DNA from: an uncultured Lachnoclostridium sp.
Lineage (GTDB): Bacteria; Bacillota; Clostridia; Lachnospirales; Lachnospiraceae
Assembly: GCA_944376715.1 (NCBI GenBank)
Contig: CALWDO010000018.1
Span: 1-49,665, forward strand
Length of the DNA stretch: 49,665 nt
Direction: 5' to 3'
Below the pieces are notes generated by a model, which was given only the letters and a program-made list of their open reading frames with translations, searched no databases and was not told where the DNA came from. A program made the position numbers and the translations under genes. Below are positions 1-8,301 of this stretch, piece after piece; position 1 is the first letter of the stretch, and each line of letters begins with the position of its first letter.

Positions 1-1907
1 GGAGACAGCGGATAGTCCAGATAATATTTCTGGCCGTCGCACGCGCCTTTCTGAGCCTCATAGATCTGTGGCTTCTCCCGTCCGTTGCCGCCGAACTCCG
101 GGGAATCGCCGTCCAATACCAGCTTATATTTTTTCTTCTTCGGAACTCCCACCCGGTAATCAGACCGCTCCATCGGAGTAAAATTGATCACAAACAGCAG
201 GCTCTTCCTTTTTGTCTTGCTGTAACGGACAAAACTAAAAATACTCCGGAAACAGTCGTCTGCATTGATCCACTGGAAGCCTTTCCAGCTGTCGTCCAAT
301 TCATACAGGCAGCGGTATTTGGTATACATATGCAGAAGCGCCTTTACAAAATTCTGCATCTCTTTGTGCAGATCTTCTTTCAGCAGGTACCAGTCCAGTT
401 CTCTTGCCTCGCTCCACTCTCTCAACTGGGCAAACTCATTACCCATAAACAAAAGTTTCTTTCCCGGATGCCCGAACATGAACGCATAGCCGGCACGCAG
501 ATTTGCAAATTTATCCACCAGATACCCCGGCATCTTATTCAGCATAGAACACTTCAGATGCACCACTTCGTCATGGGACAGCACCAGAATATAATTTTCA
601 CTGTACGCGTAACTCATGGCGAAGGTCATTTTATTATGGTTGTCCTTCCGGAAATACGGATCCAGTTTCATATATTCCAGGAAATCGTTCATCCAGCCCA
701 TATTCCACTTAAAGGTAAATCCCAGCCCGTCTTCTTCCACACTTTTCGTGACACCCGGCCATGCGGTGGATTCTTCCGCAATAATCATGGAACCGTCTTT
801 TCTGCCGGCAATGACCGAATTCAGATGGTGGAAAAACCAGATCGCGTCCAGATTTTCTTTTCCGCCATACTTGTTGGGAAGCCACTGACCGTCTCTCTTT
901 CCATAATCCAGATACAGCATGGAGGCCACCGCGTCCACCCGCAATCCGTCGATGTGATACTGATCCAGCCAGTACAGCGCATTAGCGATCAGGAAATTGC
1001 GCACTTCAGATTTTTCATAGTTGAAAATCTTCGTTCCCCAGTCCGGATGCTCGCCCCTGCGGCTGTCCGGATGCTCAAACAGCGGCGTGCCGTCGAAATT
1101 CGCAAGACCGTAGCTGTCTCTCGGGAAATGAGCCGGTACCCAGTCCAGGATCACGCCGATATTGTGTTTATGCATATATTCTATCATATACTGAAAGTCC
1201 GCCGGCGTGCCATATCTGGAAGTGGGCGCGTAATACCCGGTCACCTGGTATCCCCAAGAACCGTCAAAGGGATGCTCGGCGATTCCCATCAGCTCCACAT
1301 GGGTATAACCCATCTCTTTCACATATTTCGTCAGCTCTACCGCCAGCTCCCGGTAATTGTAAAAACCGTCTTCATCCTCTTCATGAGGATGGCGTTTCCA
1401 GGATCCCGGATGCACTTCATAGATCGTCATGGGCTCTTCCGGGCCATTCCAGCTCTTTCTGGCTTCCATCCACTTTTCATCGCTCCATGTGAAATGATCA
1501 ATGTCTGCCACACGGGACGCATTCCCCGGACGCTTCTCTGCGTAAAATGCAAAAGGATCCGCTTTATAAAGGTATTCCCCTTTTTGTGTCTCAATCAGAT
1601 ATTTGTACATACAGCCTTCTTTCAGACCTGGCACAAACACCTCATAGATTCCCAGCGGTTCCAGGCGGGTCATCTCATATCCGTCGGTCCCCCAGCGGTT
1701 GAACTCGCCGATCACGCGCACACGTTTCGCGTGCGGGGCCCATACGGCGAAATAGACTCCCTTTTCTCCGTCATACTCCGTCAGATGCGCACCCAGCTTT
1801 TTGTAGATCTCATAGTGGGTTCCCTGACCGAACAGATACTGATCCATGTCTGTCACCATACACCACGGACGCTCTTTAGCTGCTGCGTTTTCTACATTCT
1901 TACCCAT
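1..1907 (-). CDS. glgB: 1,4-alpha-glucan branching enzyme, 3' end cut by window edge
   Basis: The enzyme cuts alpha-1,4-glucan chains and rejoins them through alpha-1,6 links, making glycogen branches in the cytoplasm. Reading the minus strand from the ATG at 1907 gives about 635 residues with no stop before the window edge, so the C-terminus is missing. The N-terminal part holds a CBM48-like domain (GVYFAVWAPHAKRVRVIGEFN). The GH13 barrel shows HPGSWKRHP, the nucleophile region GLRVDAVASML, the acid/base region IIAEEST, and LSHDEVVH as the transition-state site. These are typical GlgB motifs, and the length already fits a clostridial GlgB of about 640 residues or more. It starts 13 bases after the stop of the upstream GH13 gene and is probably co-transcribed with it. 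No signal peptide is visible. The family call is secure. Confidence 0.95.
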   Translation of the reverse strand, partial: MGKNVENAAAKERPWCMVTDMDQYLFGQGTHYEIYKKLGAHLTEYDGEKGVYFAVWAPHAKRVRVIGEFNRWGTDGYEMTRLEPLGIYEVFVPGLKEGCMYKYLIETQKGEYLYKADPFAFYAEKRPGNASRVADIDHFTWSDEKWMEARKSWNGPEEPMTIYEVHPGSWKRHPHEEDEDGFYNYRELAVELTKYVKEMGYTHVELMGIAEHPFDGSWGYQVTGYYAPTSRYGTPADFQYMIEYMHKHNIGVILDWVPAHFPRDSYGLANFDGTPLFEHPDSRRGEHPDWGTKIFNYEKSEVRNFLIANALYWLDQYHIDGLRVDAVASMLYLDYGKRDGQWLPNKYGGKENLDAIWFFHHLNSVIAGRKDGSMIIAEESTAWPGVTKSVEEDGLGFTFKWNMGWMNDFLEYMKLDPYFRKDNHNKMTFAMSYAYSENYILVLSHDEVVHLKCSMLNKMPGYLVDKFANLRAGYAFMFGHPGKKLLFMGNEFAQLREWSEARELDWYLLKEDLHKEMQNFVKALLHMYTKYRCLYELDDSWKGFQWINADDCFRSIFSFVRYSKTKRKSLLFVINFTPMERSDYRVGVPKKKKYKLVLDGDSPEFGGNGREKPQIYEAQKGACDGQKYYLDYPLS

Positions 1908-1920
1908 AAGCTTTCCCCTC

Positions 1921-3276
1921 TTATTCGAACAGGAAAATACTGCCCGAGTTCTCGTCTAATGATACAGCTATTTTATCACATTCTGCTGATTTTTCACACC
2001 CTAAAAATACATCTTTACAGCAATTTTTACCAACTGGATTGGGAAAACTGAACTGTGCAGGCGCGTCGTCGCAGTTCACCGCTATCACGGCCGCAGTCCC
2101 GTCCAGGATCCTCGCATAAGCATACTGGCGGTTTGTAAGATACAGCTCCCGGTACACTCCGTCCGTCAGACATGGACATTTCTTTTTCAGATCCCCCAGC
2201 GTCTTCAAAAGAGCGGGAAGTTCCTTGACCGGCGGAGCCGCCTGCATCTCTTTCAGGTTCAGCGCCGGACGTAAGGGATCATCGTTGGCCCCCTCTTTTC
2301 TTCCTTCGATCCCCCATTCGCTTCCATAATATATAGACGGAATCCCGGGCAGCGTATACAGAAGCATCCATACCAGCGGCAGATGCTTTTTCTCATTCAA
2401 TTTGCTGGCGATCCGGTCCACATCATGGTTGTCCACGAAAGAATATAACCTGCGGCCGCGGTAAATCCCTCCGTTTGCATCAAACTGGCGCCGGATCGTA
2501 TGGGCGATCTCAAAATAATTGTGGTCATTATGGCCGGAATACAGTCCCTTATGCAGTTCATAATTGGTCACAGAATGAAGCAGTCCGTCCGCCGTCCAGC
2601 GGCTGTAATCCCCATGGATCACTTCGCCCATGAGCCAGAAATCTTCTTTCGCTTCATCCGTTACCCTGCGCAGATCCCGCATGAAATCAAAATCCAGACA
2701 ATCCGCGCAGTCCAGACGGATTCCGTCGATCCCGAATTCTTGAATCCAGAAACGCACCACATCAAACAGATACTCGCGTACTCCCTGGTCCCTCAGATTC
2801 AGGTTAGCCAGTTCAAAACAGTTTCTCCAGGCTTTGTACCAGAATCCGTCATGATAGCAGGTATCCCCCTGAAAATTCAACTCCTGGTACCAGCCGCAGT
2901 ACGGCGACCGTTCCCGGTTCTGCTGAATATCGCGAAACGCCCAGAACTCTCTGCCCGTATGGTTGAAAACACCGTCCACCACCACACGTATATTGTTTTC
3001 ATGGCAGTACTTTACAAACTGTTTAAAATCTTCGTTGTCCCCCAGGCGGCGGTCTACCAGCTTATAATCTCTGGTATCATATCCGTGGGAAGTCGATTCA
3101 AACAGCGGTCCGATATAGACTGCCGTACATCCCAATTCCCGGATGTGATCCACCCAGGGCAGCAGGTCCGGAAACCGGTGCCTGACTTCTCCTTCTTGAT
3201 TCTGTTTCGGCGCTCCCAGCATCCCCAGCGGATACATATGATAGAACACCGCGCTTTCATACCATTTCCCCATCAT
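1921..3276 (-). CDS. cytoplasmic GH13 alpha-amylase-family glycosidase
   Basis: A 451-residue GH13 glycoside hydrolase with no signal peptide, so it should act on intracellular maltodextrin or glycogen-derived oligosaccharides. The four GH13 regions are intact: DGVFNH at about 101-106, GIRLDCAD with nucleophile D189, MGEVI with acid/base E218, and FVDNHD with D285. The protein is short, with no CBM48 and a small C-terminal beta domain. That fits the cyclomaltodextrinase/neopullulanase-like or oligosaccharide-specific GH13 members common in Lachnospiraceae; the exact specificity cannot be read from the sequence. The first of two tandem ATGs (3276) lies 6 bases after an AAGGAGGG ribosome site. 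It leads an operon with glgB from its own promoter (3306-3334). Confidence 0.88.
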   Translation of the reverse strand: MMGKWYESAVFYHMYPLGMLGAPKQNQEGEVRHRFPDLLPWVDHIRELGCTAVYIGPLFESTSHGYDTRDYKLVDRRLGDNEDFKQFVKYCHENNIRVVVDGVFNHTGREFWAFRDIQQNRERSPYCGWYQELNFQGDTCYHDGFWYKAWRNCFELANLNLRDQGVREYLFDVVRFWIQEFGIDGIRLDCADCLDFDFMRDLRRVTDEAKEDFWLMGEVIHGDYSRWTADGLLHSVTNYELHKGLYSGHNDHNYFEIAHTIRRQFDANGGIYRGRRLYSFVDNHDVDRIASKLNEKKHLPLVWMLLYTLPGIPSIYYGSEWGIEGRKEGANDDPLRPALNLKEMQAAPPVKELPALLKTLGDLKKKCPCLTDGVYRELYLTNRQYAYARILDGTAAVIAVNCDDAPAQFSFPNPVGKNCCKDVFLGCEKSAECDKIAVSLDENSGSIFLFE

Positions 3277-3305
3277 TGATGCCCTCCTTGTTATGGTCTC
3301 TTACC

Positions 3306-3334
3306 AGTATATCCGAAACCCGCAGGTTGGTCAA
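3306..3334 (-). promoter_or_regulatory. sigma-A promoter of the GH13-glgB operon
   Basis: On the minus strand TTGACC (3329-3334) is followed after exactly 17 bases by TATACT (3306-3311). Each hexamer matches consensus at 5 of 6 positions. It lies just downstream of the terminator of the preceding operon and about 30 bases before the GH13 start codon. Confidence 0.75.
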
Positions 3335-3341
3335 CCAATCG

Positions 3342-3369
3342 AAAAAAGGAACGGCTGCCGCGCCGTTCC
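3342..3369 (-). terminator. intrinsic terminator after the regulator/IIB/M28-like operon
   Basis: A perfect 8-bp stem (GGAACGGC/GCCGTTCC) with a 6-base loop runs into a T6 tract on the minus strand. It ends the operon whose last gene stops at 3390. Confidence 0.88.
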
Positions 3370-3389
3370 CCTGTCTTTTTCTATCAACT

Positions 3390-4304
3390 TTATACCAGTT
3401 TCAAAATCCCATCGCGGATTTGTTCCATCCGCTCTATATTCAGATCCATATCTGCCGAAGTGCGGGCATGCCGCACATATATTTTTCCGTTTCTTTCTTC
3501 TCCCGCAGTAAGCAGATATCCATTCTGAAAACCTTCCAACAGAGTATTTTTATATTCTTCCTCAGTCAGAGGCCATATGCGTATCCGGCAGGGAAACGCC
3601 TTTGCCATTTCCTCGGCTTTCTTTTTATTCTGCTCCCTGCAAGCCAGAAAAAGCTCTCCGTCTCCGGCCACGCTGTCCAGAACCACTGCCTCCTGGCCCT
3701 TCAATCGTTCGGATATCTCATAGAAACCCTGGTTGCTCACAACGCCGTTATCCACGAAAAGGAAGCATCCGTTTTTGGCCTTTTCCGCGCATGAATACAG
3801 CACTGCTACTGCTCCGCTGTTTCGGTTCATATTGACTTTATTATCCGGTTTTTTCATCCATCGGAACACTAGCAGAACCGCAATGATATCCGCCGCCACA
3901 ATCAACGCGCGTACAGCCATGGTTCCGCCCCAGAACGTTCTGGTCAGATACACTGCCAGCACCGCTATGATCAGCGTCAGCAGAGAATACGCCGCTATGT
4001 TTTTCATTTCTCCCCGGAAATTCCGCTTGGAATCAAGCGGCATGTAACGATATCCCGGAACCAGCATCTTACTCCCGGTGTCATAGGCCGCAAGGAAGAT
4101 TCTCCGGCTCTTATTCAGATCTCCCGTCACCAGATGATGACTCTGACTGTGCTTATCCCCCGCTTCCATCATATCCATCCGGCATCCTGCCTCCTTCAGA
4201 CAGCTCACCAGCCGGTTCATGAAACGGTATTTATCGCGATTTGATCTTCTCCTGGAAAAGTGGATTCCCACCTCTTCAATCTTATCTCTCATATTATTCT
4301 CCAT
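3390..4304 (-). CDS. two-helix membrane protein resembling a degenerate M28 peptidase
   Basis: No named function can be given. The protein has about 304 residues: a soluble N-terminal part, two membrane helices at about 103-123 and 131-149, and a cytoplasmic-looking C-terminal half. The order of short motifs recalls zinc aminopeptidases of family M28, with the expected metal ligands replaced. FLAAYDTGS stands where M28 has GAHYDS, NRNSGAVAVLY where it has DNASGVAALLE, FVDNGVVSNQGF where it has an EE pair, and VVLDSVAGDG where it has LDMVG. The helix pair is inserted between the first and second motif. If the comparison is right this is a catalytically dead binding or sensing protein; it could also be unrelated. 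The ATG at 4304 overlaps the upstream stop as TGATG, so translation is coupled to the IIB-like gene. A GTG one codon earlier is possible. Confidence 0.6.
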   Translation of the reverse strand: MENNMRDKIEEVGIHFSRRRSNRDKYRFMNRLVSCLKEAGCRMDMMEAGDKHSQSHHLVTGDLNKSRRIFLAAYDTGSKMLVPGYRYMPLDSKRNFRGEMKNIAAYSLLTLIIAVLAVYLTRTFWGGTMAVRALIVAADIIAVLLVFRWMKKPDNKVNMNRNSGAVAVLYSCAEKAKNGCFLFVDNGVVSNQGFYEISERLKGQEAVVLDSVAGDGELFLACREQNKKKAEEMAKAFPCRIRIWPLTEEEYKNTLLEGFQNGYLLTAGEERNGKIYVRHARTSADMDLNIERMEQIRDGILKLV

Positions 4305-4780
4305 CACTTGCAGAAACTCCCATAGTCCTTTGCCTGAAACGGCGTAGTCTGAAAATAAAACCGGATATTCTGCTTCTGAATATACTCGATATCCGCCAGT
4401 TCTTCTTCCGAAAAATAATCTGCCAGATTCTTAGACGCCACCGAGAGAGTAGGATAGGGCATCTGGATCTCATCCACATGAAATCCTCTCTTCACGCTTT
4501 CCCGGACACTGGCCAGATCTTTAAAGATGACAAGCACTGTCGTCGTCCTGGGAGAATCATTCTGGTTCAGGAAATCCAGAAGACCTTCTTCTGTCAGGAT
4601 CTTTACCTTCATCGTTTTAGGAAGACATAACTGCATAACGCTGACAATAAAGGGATCATTGTCGTATTCCGACCCCACAACAGCCACATAATCTGCATTC
4701 AAAAAGGGGTCGCAGTTCAATGTAACGGTTGCGTGCAGCAGTCTCTTGTCCACACGCGCCAGCACAATCTTCATACTCAT
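4304..4780 (-). CDS. orphan, divergent mannose-family PTS IIB-like protein
   Basis: This protein has 158 residues and the size and fold pattern of PTS IIB of the mannose/fructose/sorbose family. It opens with KIVLARVDKRLLHATVTLN and ends with IRFYFQTTPFQAKDYGSF, matching the IIFFQTTPD-type end of true IIB proteins. The phospho-accepting histidine is kept (H16 in RLLHATV). The following residues, normally GQV, are changed, and the central region GxGPGRK-type motif of the complete IIB at 9072-9554 is absent. No IIC or IID is encoded with it. It is coupled to the CdaR-type regulator upstream (ATGA overlap, 4777-4780) and to the membrane protein downstream (TGATG). This suggests it is a phosphorylation-state sensor or regulatory domain rather than a transport subunit. 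That role is inference. Confidence 0.8.
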   Translation of the reverse strand: MSMKIVLARVDKRLLHATVTLNCDPFLNADYVAVVGSEYDNDPFIVSVMQLCLPKTMKVKILTEEGLLDFLNQNDSPRTTTVLVIFKDLASVRESVKRGFHVDEIQMPYPTLSVASKNLADYFSEEELADIEYIQKQNIRFYFQTTPFQAKDYGSFCK

Positions 4781-5859
4781 AACTCTTCACCCACCCGCCG
4801 TCTTTTCCGATACTCTTTCAGAGACGCAGAAATCAGGACAAATAAAAACCTGCCCTTAAAATCTCCTCTGATATCAATATGGAATGACTCTTCGTATTTT
4901 TTTAATTTATATACAAGAGTATTTTTATGCAGATACAGGCTTTCCGCAGTCTGGGAAATATTAAAATTGTTGGACAGAAGAGAATCCGCAATCTGAATCA
5001 GCTCGTCAATATCCGTGTCTTTGCCAAAGTCATGATAATAGTCAAAAACATCCCGCACATCGTTCAGTCTGATTTCCGACATGAAATAGTCATACAGAAA
5101 ATCCATAAACCATACGATCTTGTCCCGGCTTTCCTTTTCATTGTCCTTCAGCCAGAGACAATGGCGATAACTCTCCTTATAATTCCGGAGCTTTCTCTGA
5201 ACCGATCCGATCCAATAACCATCCCCTGTTACATCCAGGTCTTTCAACATTCGCAGGAACTTTCCAATATAGCTTTTCATCTGCTGATTTTCCAGATTCT
5301 CCGGAACCGCCTTGAAGATCAGCAGCGCATACCGGCTCAGCAGAGAACACAGGTTCCCTTCTCCTTCCGGCATCAGCTTCAGTTTCGCGATCTTACGGTT
5401 ATCAAATCCCTGTTCGTTTACAATATAAATCGCGACCCTTGACCGGGTCTGATCAAATCCCATCTCCTCGATCAGACCCAGAATGCGGTTCATATCAAAC
5501 GATTCATCATCCAACAGCAGTTTCACCAGCCTGTCGTCTTCCGTGATATTTTGTTTCAATGTGCTCTGTGTAATTTCATACGTGAGACGGATATTCAGAG
5601 AATCGCTGATCAGATTTCCCATCAGACTCAGGTTCTCGTCTTTGCCATTCAGCCACAGATATCCGTAGTCAAAATTTTTCGCTTTGACAGGATAATACAG
5701 GTTATATGGATCCGGACTGCTGATATCCCTGTGCCCGCCGATCAGCGCGGCGTCGCTGCAGTCCACCACATCTCCTTCTCCGTTCAGAAGCCCTATCGTA
5801 TAGTTTTTGTTTTCACGCACCACATTGATAAACTCTTTAAAAACGCTGTCAATAATCAT
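4777..5859 (-). CDS. CdaR/PucR-type transcriptional regulator
   Basis: A regulator of about 360 residues. The N-terminal segment (FKEFINVVRENKNYTIGLLN onward, about residues 5-120) resembles the sugar-diacid-recognition domain of CdaR. The C-terminus has the PucR-type helix-turn-helix, with NISQTAESLYLHKNTLVYKL followed by a conserved hydrophobic stretch. An upstream in-frame GTG at 5901 would give 374 residues, but it has no ribosome site and falls about 14 bases from the likely transcription start. The ATG at 5859 is preceded by AGAGGGG at a 4-base spacing and starts where the family homology starts. It heads the operon with the IIB-like and membrane genes. Its target may be the adjacent mannose-family PTS operon, which has no LevR-type activator beside it. 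The ligand is unknown; family members sense sugar acids. Confidence 0.82.
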   Translation of the reverse strand: MIIDSVFKEFINVVRENKNYTIGLLNGEGDVVDCSDAALIGGHRDISSPDPYNLYYPVKAKNFDYGYLWLNGKDENLSLMGNLISDSLNIRLTYEITQSTLKQNITEDDRLVKLLLDDESFDMNRILGLIEEMGFDQTRSRVAIYIVNEQGFDNRKIAKLKLMPEGEGNLCSLLSRYALLIFKAVPENLENQQMKSYIGKFLRMLKDLDVTGDGYWIGSVQRKLRNYKESYRHCLWLKDNEKESRDKIVWFMDFLYDYFMSEIRLNDVRDVFDYYHDFGKDTDIDELIQIADSLLSNNFNISQTAESLYLHKNTLVYKLKKYEESFHIDIRGDFKGRFLFVLISASLKEYRKRRRVGEEL

Positions 5860-5921
5860 TTTGCCCCTCTGCCGTATCTTCTCTACGGAACGAACTCCCA
5901 CACATCAATGCTCATCTGATT

Positions 5922-5950
5922 ATTATAGCAGAATTCATTTTTTTTGTATA
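5922..5950 (-). promoter_or_regulatory. promoter of the CdaR-type regulator operon
   Basis: TATACA (5945-5950) and a perfect TATAAT (5922-5927), 17 bases apart, read on the minus strand. The predicted start near 5915 leaves a leader of about 55 bases before the ATG at 5859. This argues against the GTG at 5901 as the start codon. Confidence 0.7.
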
Positions 5951-6003
5951 CAGGTCTTTCTCAGGGGTCTATCTGCTCATCGGACAGCAGGAAGCAGGTC
6001 TCC

Positions 6004-6423
6004 TTACTCTTCAGTATCCAACCGTTTATTGGTGTGCACACCGCTTTCTTTCAGTGTTGCGATGCAGTTTTCTGCCAGCTCGTCCACATTTACTTCGCTG
6101 TCGTCCATATTCAGCGTACTTACATACAGATCGATCAGCATGGACAAGTTTACGCCGCTTACCACATCATGATGGTATTTCCGGCTGAGCGCCGTAAATA
6201 CGTTGCAGGGAGTTCCTCCAAACAGGTCGGTCAGCACGATCATGGGCTGCTCTGTATTGGCAAGTATCTCATCTGCCTGTTTCATAAAATCTTCGAATGA
6301 CATGGTCGGGAGCAGAGAAAGTACCTGTACATTCTCCATCTTTCCGGTAATCATCTCTGCAGATTTAACCAGCTCCTCACCAAATCTTCCATGGGTTGCG
6401 ATTACAATATTAAATTTTGCCAT
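6004..6423 (-). CDS. PTS mannose-family IIA component
   Basis: This 139-residue cytoplasmic IIA takes phosphate from HPr and passes it to IIB. It starts MAKFNIVIATHGRFGEEL, with H11 in the ATHG motif as the phospho-site, and contains the family signature LTDLFGGTPCN near residue 65. Length and motifs match stand-alone EIIA-Man. It is the last gene of the operon IIB-IIC-IID-dehydrogenase-IIA, 25 bases after the dehydrogenase stop. Only weak secondary structure follows it, and no clear poly-T terminator was seen before the regulator promoter. Confidence 0.95.
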   Translation of the reverse strand: MAKFNIVIATHGRFGEELVKSAEMITGKMENVQVLSLLPTMSFEDFMKQADEILANTEQPMIVLTDLFGGTPCNVFTALSRKYHHDVVSGVNLSMLIDLYVSTLNMDDSEVNVDELAENCIATLKESGVHTNKRLDTEE

Positions 6424-6448
6424 TTTTCTCCTCCAGAAACACTATTTC

Positions 6449-7381
6449 TTATTTGCCAAGCAGATGTTCCATCACGATCTGGGAAGACATCTCGCAGGTT
6501 CTTCTCTCAGATTCTTTCGAACGCGCTGCGGTATGAGGGGTCAGCAGGAAGTTGTCCAGAGCAACCAACGGGTCGTCTGCTTTCGGCGGTTCCTCGCTGT
6601 ATACATCAAAGCATGCGGAACGGATCTCATGATTTACCAACGCTTCATACAGGGCCTTTTCATTGACAATGCCGCCTCTGGCCGCGTTAATCAGGCACGC
6701 GTCTTTTTTCATTCTCTTTAATTCATTCGTAGAGATCATGTCTCTGGTGGAATCCAGCAGCGGCACATGCAGGGAAATAAAATCGCTGTTCTCGATGATT
6801 TCGTCCTGAGTTGCTTTCGTTACATGATACTGTTCTGCCACTTCATCCGGGATCTCAAATACATCGTACGCCAGTACTTTCATCCCCAGTCCGACTGCGA
6901 ACTCTGCCAGATGCTTGCCAATCTGTCCGAATCCGATGATTCCCAGCGTCTTGCCGCTGATCTCACGGCCGGTAGGTTTGTTCCATCCGTGATTCTTCAC
7001 ATCGCGGATACTGGTGTAAAGGTTTTTGGACTCTGCAAACATCAGCGCGATCACATGCTCAGCCACTGCTTTGGAGTTGGAACCCACGGTCCTTCCCACA
7101 AAGATTCCTCTTTCTTTTGCGTAATCCAGGTCAATATTGTCAGTACCTACACCAAATTTGCATACAACCTTCAGATTCGGGCACTGTTCCATCATAGCGC
7201 GGTCCATCACGTCTACGCCCACAATGATACCGTCCGCATCTTTAGCCAGCTCCAGGAACTGTTCCGGCGTATACTGTTTTCCGGTATTGTTATAATGTAC
7301 CGTAAGTCCCTTTGCTTCCATCTCTTTTACAATATCCACGCCATAATTGGCGAACCCTCTCGGGGTAATCAAAACTTTCAT
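6449..7381 (-). CDS. D-isomer-specific 2-hydroxyacid dehydrogenase (phosphoglycerate-dehydrogenase-like)
   Basis: A 310-residue NAD(P)-dependent dehydrogenase without an ACT domain. The Rossmann motif is GIIGFGQIG (147-155). The catalytic triad is present: R235 in NAARGG, E264 in SEEPP, and H283 in LTPHTA. The family reduces 2-keto acids or oxidises D-2-hydroxy acids. SerA-like sequences of this length with no regulatory domain often act on sugar acids such as 2-keto-gluconate, glyoxylate or hydroxypyruvate. Its position inside a PTS operon, between IID and IIA, suggests it processes the imported and phosphorylated compound rather than making serine. The start is supported by an ATAGGAGG ribosome site 8 bases upstream. 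The substrate is not known. Confidence 0.88.
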   Translation of the reverse strand: MKVLITPRGFANYGVDIVKEMEAKGLTVHYNNTGKQYTPEQFLELAKDADGIIVGVDVMDRAMMEQCPNLKVVCKFGVGTDNIDLDYAKERGIFVGRTVGSNSKAVAEHVIALMFAESKNLYTSIRDVKNHGWNKPTGREISGKTLGIIGFGQIGKHLAEFAVGLGMKVLAYDVFEIPDEVAEQYHVTKATQDEIIENSDFISLHVPLLDSTRDMISTNELKRMKKDACLINAARGGIVNEKALYEALVNHEIRSACFDVYSEEPPKADDPLVALDNFLLTPHTAARSKESERRTCEMSSQIVMEHLLGK

Positions 7382-7449
7382 CAGTCTATCCTCCTATATT
7401 CAGCGGGGCAAACCCGCCTTTGCAGGTTTGCCCCACGTACTCATTTCGA

Positions 7450-8301
7450 TTAGAGAATTCCAAAGAATGTCAATATAATCGCGATAACCATGGTATAAAC
7501 CATCAGTCTCAAATACTTCGGTCCGCGTTTGGTTATGTACAGATACATGCCCATAACTACACAGAACGGCAGAAGATTAGGAAGAATGCCATCCAAAGTA
7601 TCCTGAAGCGCGACGGTCGTATCGTTATTCACATACGTCAATGCCGTTGTCACCTTCACATACGATGCCGACAGACAGCCGATCATGAACAGACCTACGA
7701 TACTTGCGATGTCGATTACTTTCTTGATCATACCGGAGTGCAGGATCTCAAGCACTGCTTTTCTACCAAGCGAATAGCCTTTCTGGAACAGGAACCAGGA
7801 CCAGCCGTAGGACCATGCCAGATAAATGAGACCCGGCATGAATGCCGCCCAGACGCTTCCGTTCAGAGCCATCGGGACGAAGATTGCCAGAGGGATCGTA
7901 GCCACGATACCCTGGTCCACGCTGTCGCCGATACCTGCCAGAGGTCCCATAAGACCAAGTTTCAGAGACTGGATCACTTCCGGAGAGATATCCTCGCCGG
8001 CAGCACGCTGCTCCTCCAGGGAGATCGTGATACCATGGATGATGCTGCCCCAGTCACAGTTCGTATTGAACATAGAGTGATGACGTCTCATGGCATTTTT
8101 CAGCTCTTCCGGATCGTCTTTGTAAAGTTTTCTCAGGATCTTGTTCATGGAATAACCAAATGCAAGAGCCTGCATTCTGTCGAAACTTACAGGTACCTCA
8201 ACGGCGGTACACCATTTAAACCATGCTTTCAGCAGGTCCAGCTTTGTGATCACAGATTTCTTTTCCTCTGTCGCTGCCTGCGTCGTCGTTACTTCGCTCA
8301 T
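7450..8301 (-). CDS. PTS mannose-family IID component
   Basis: This 283-residue membrane subunit forms the sugar channel together with IIC. Family marks include the N-terminal soluble part (KLDLLKAWFKWCTAVEVPVS), ALAFGYSMNKILRKLY, LKLGLMGPLAGIGDSVDQG, and a hydrophobic C-terminus with several helices ending in AIILTFFGIL. GPLAGIGDS is a hallmark of EIID-Man. Its start codon overlaps the IIC stop by 4 bases (8298-8301), which couples translation of the two channel subunits. The substrate is undetermined; family substrates include mannose, sorbose, amino sugars and sugar acids. Confidence 0.95.
   Translation of the reverse strand: MSEVTTTQAATEEKKSVITKLDLLKAWFKWCTAVEVPVSFDRMQALAFGYSMNKILRKLYKDDPEELKNAMRRHHSMFNTNCDWGSIIHGITISLEEQRAAGEDISPEVIQSLKLGLMGPLAGIGDSVDQGIVATIPLAIFVPMALNGSVWAAFMPGLIYLAWSYGWSWFLFQKGYSLGRKAVLEILHSGMIKKVIDIASIVGLFMIGCLSASYVKVTTALTYVNNDTTVALQDTLDGILPNLLPFCVVMGMYLYITKRGPKYLRLMVYTMVIAIILTFFGIL

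Noticed and set aside
330-2051. 573-codon open frame on the plus strand
   Set aside because: It lies opposite glgB and the GH13 gene. The translated sequence has no recognisable domain, and the minus-strand frames carry intact GH13 motifs.
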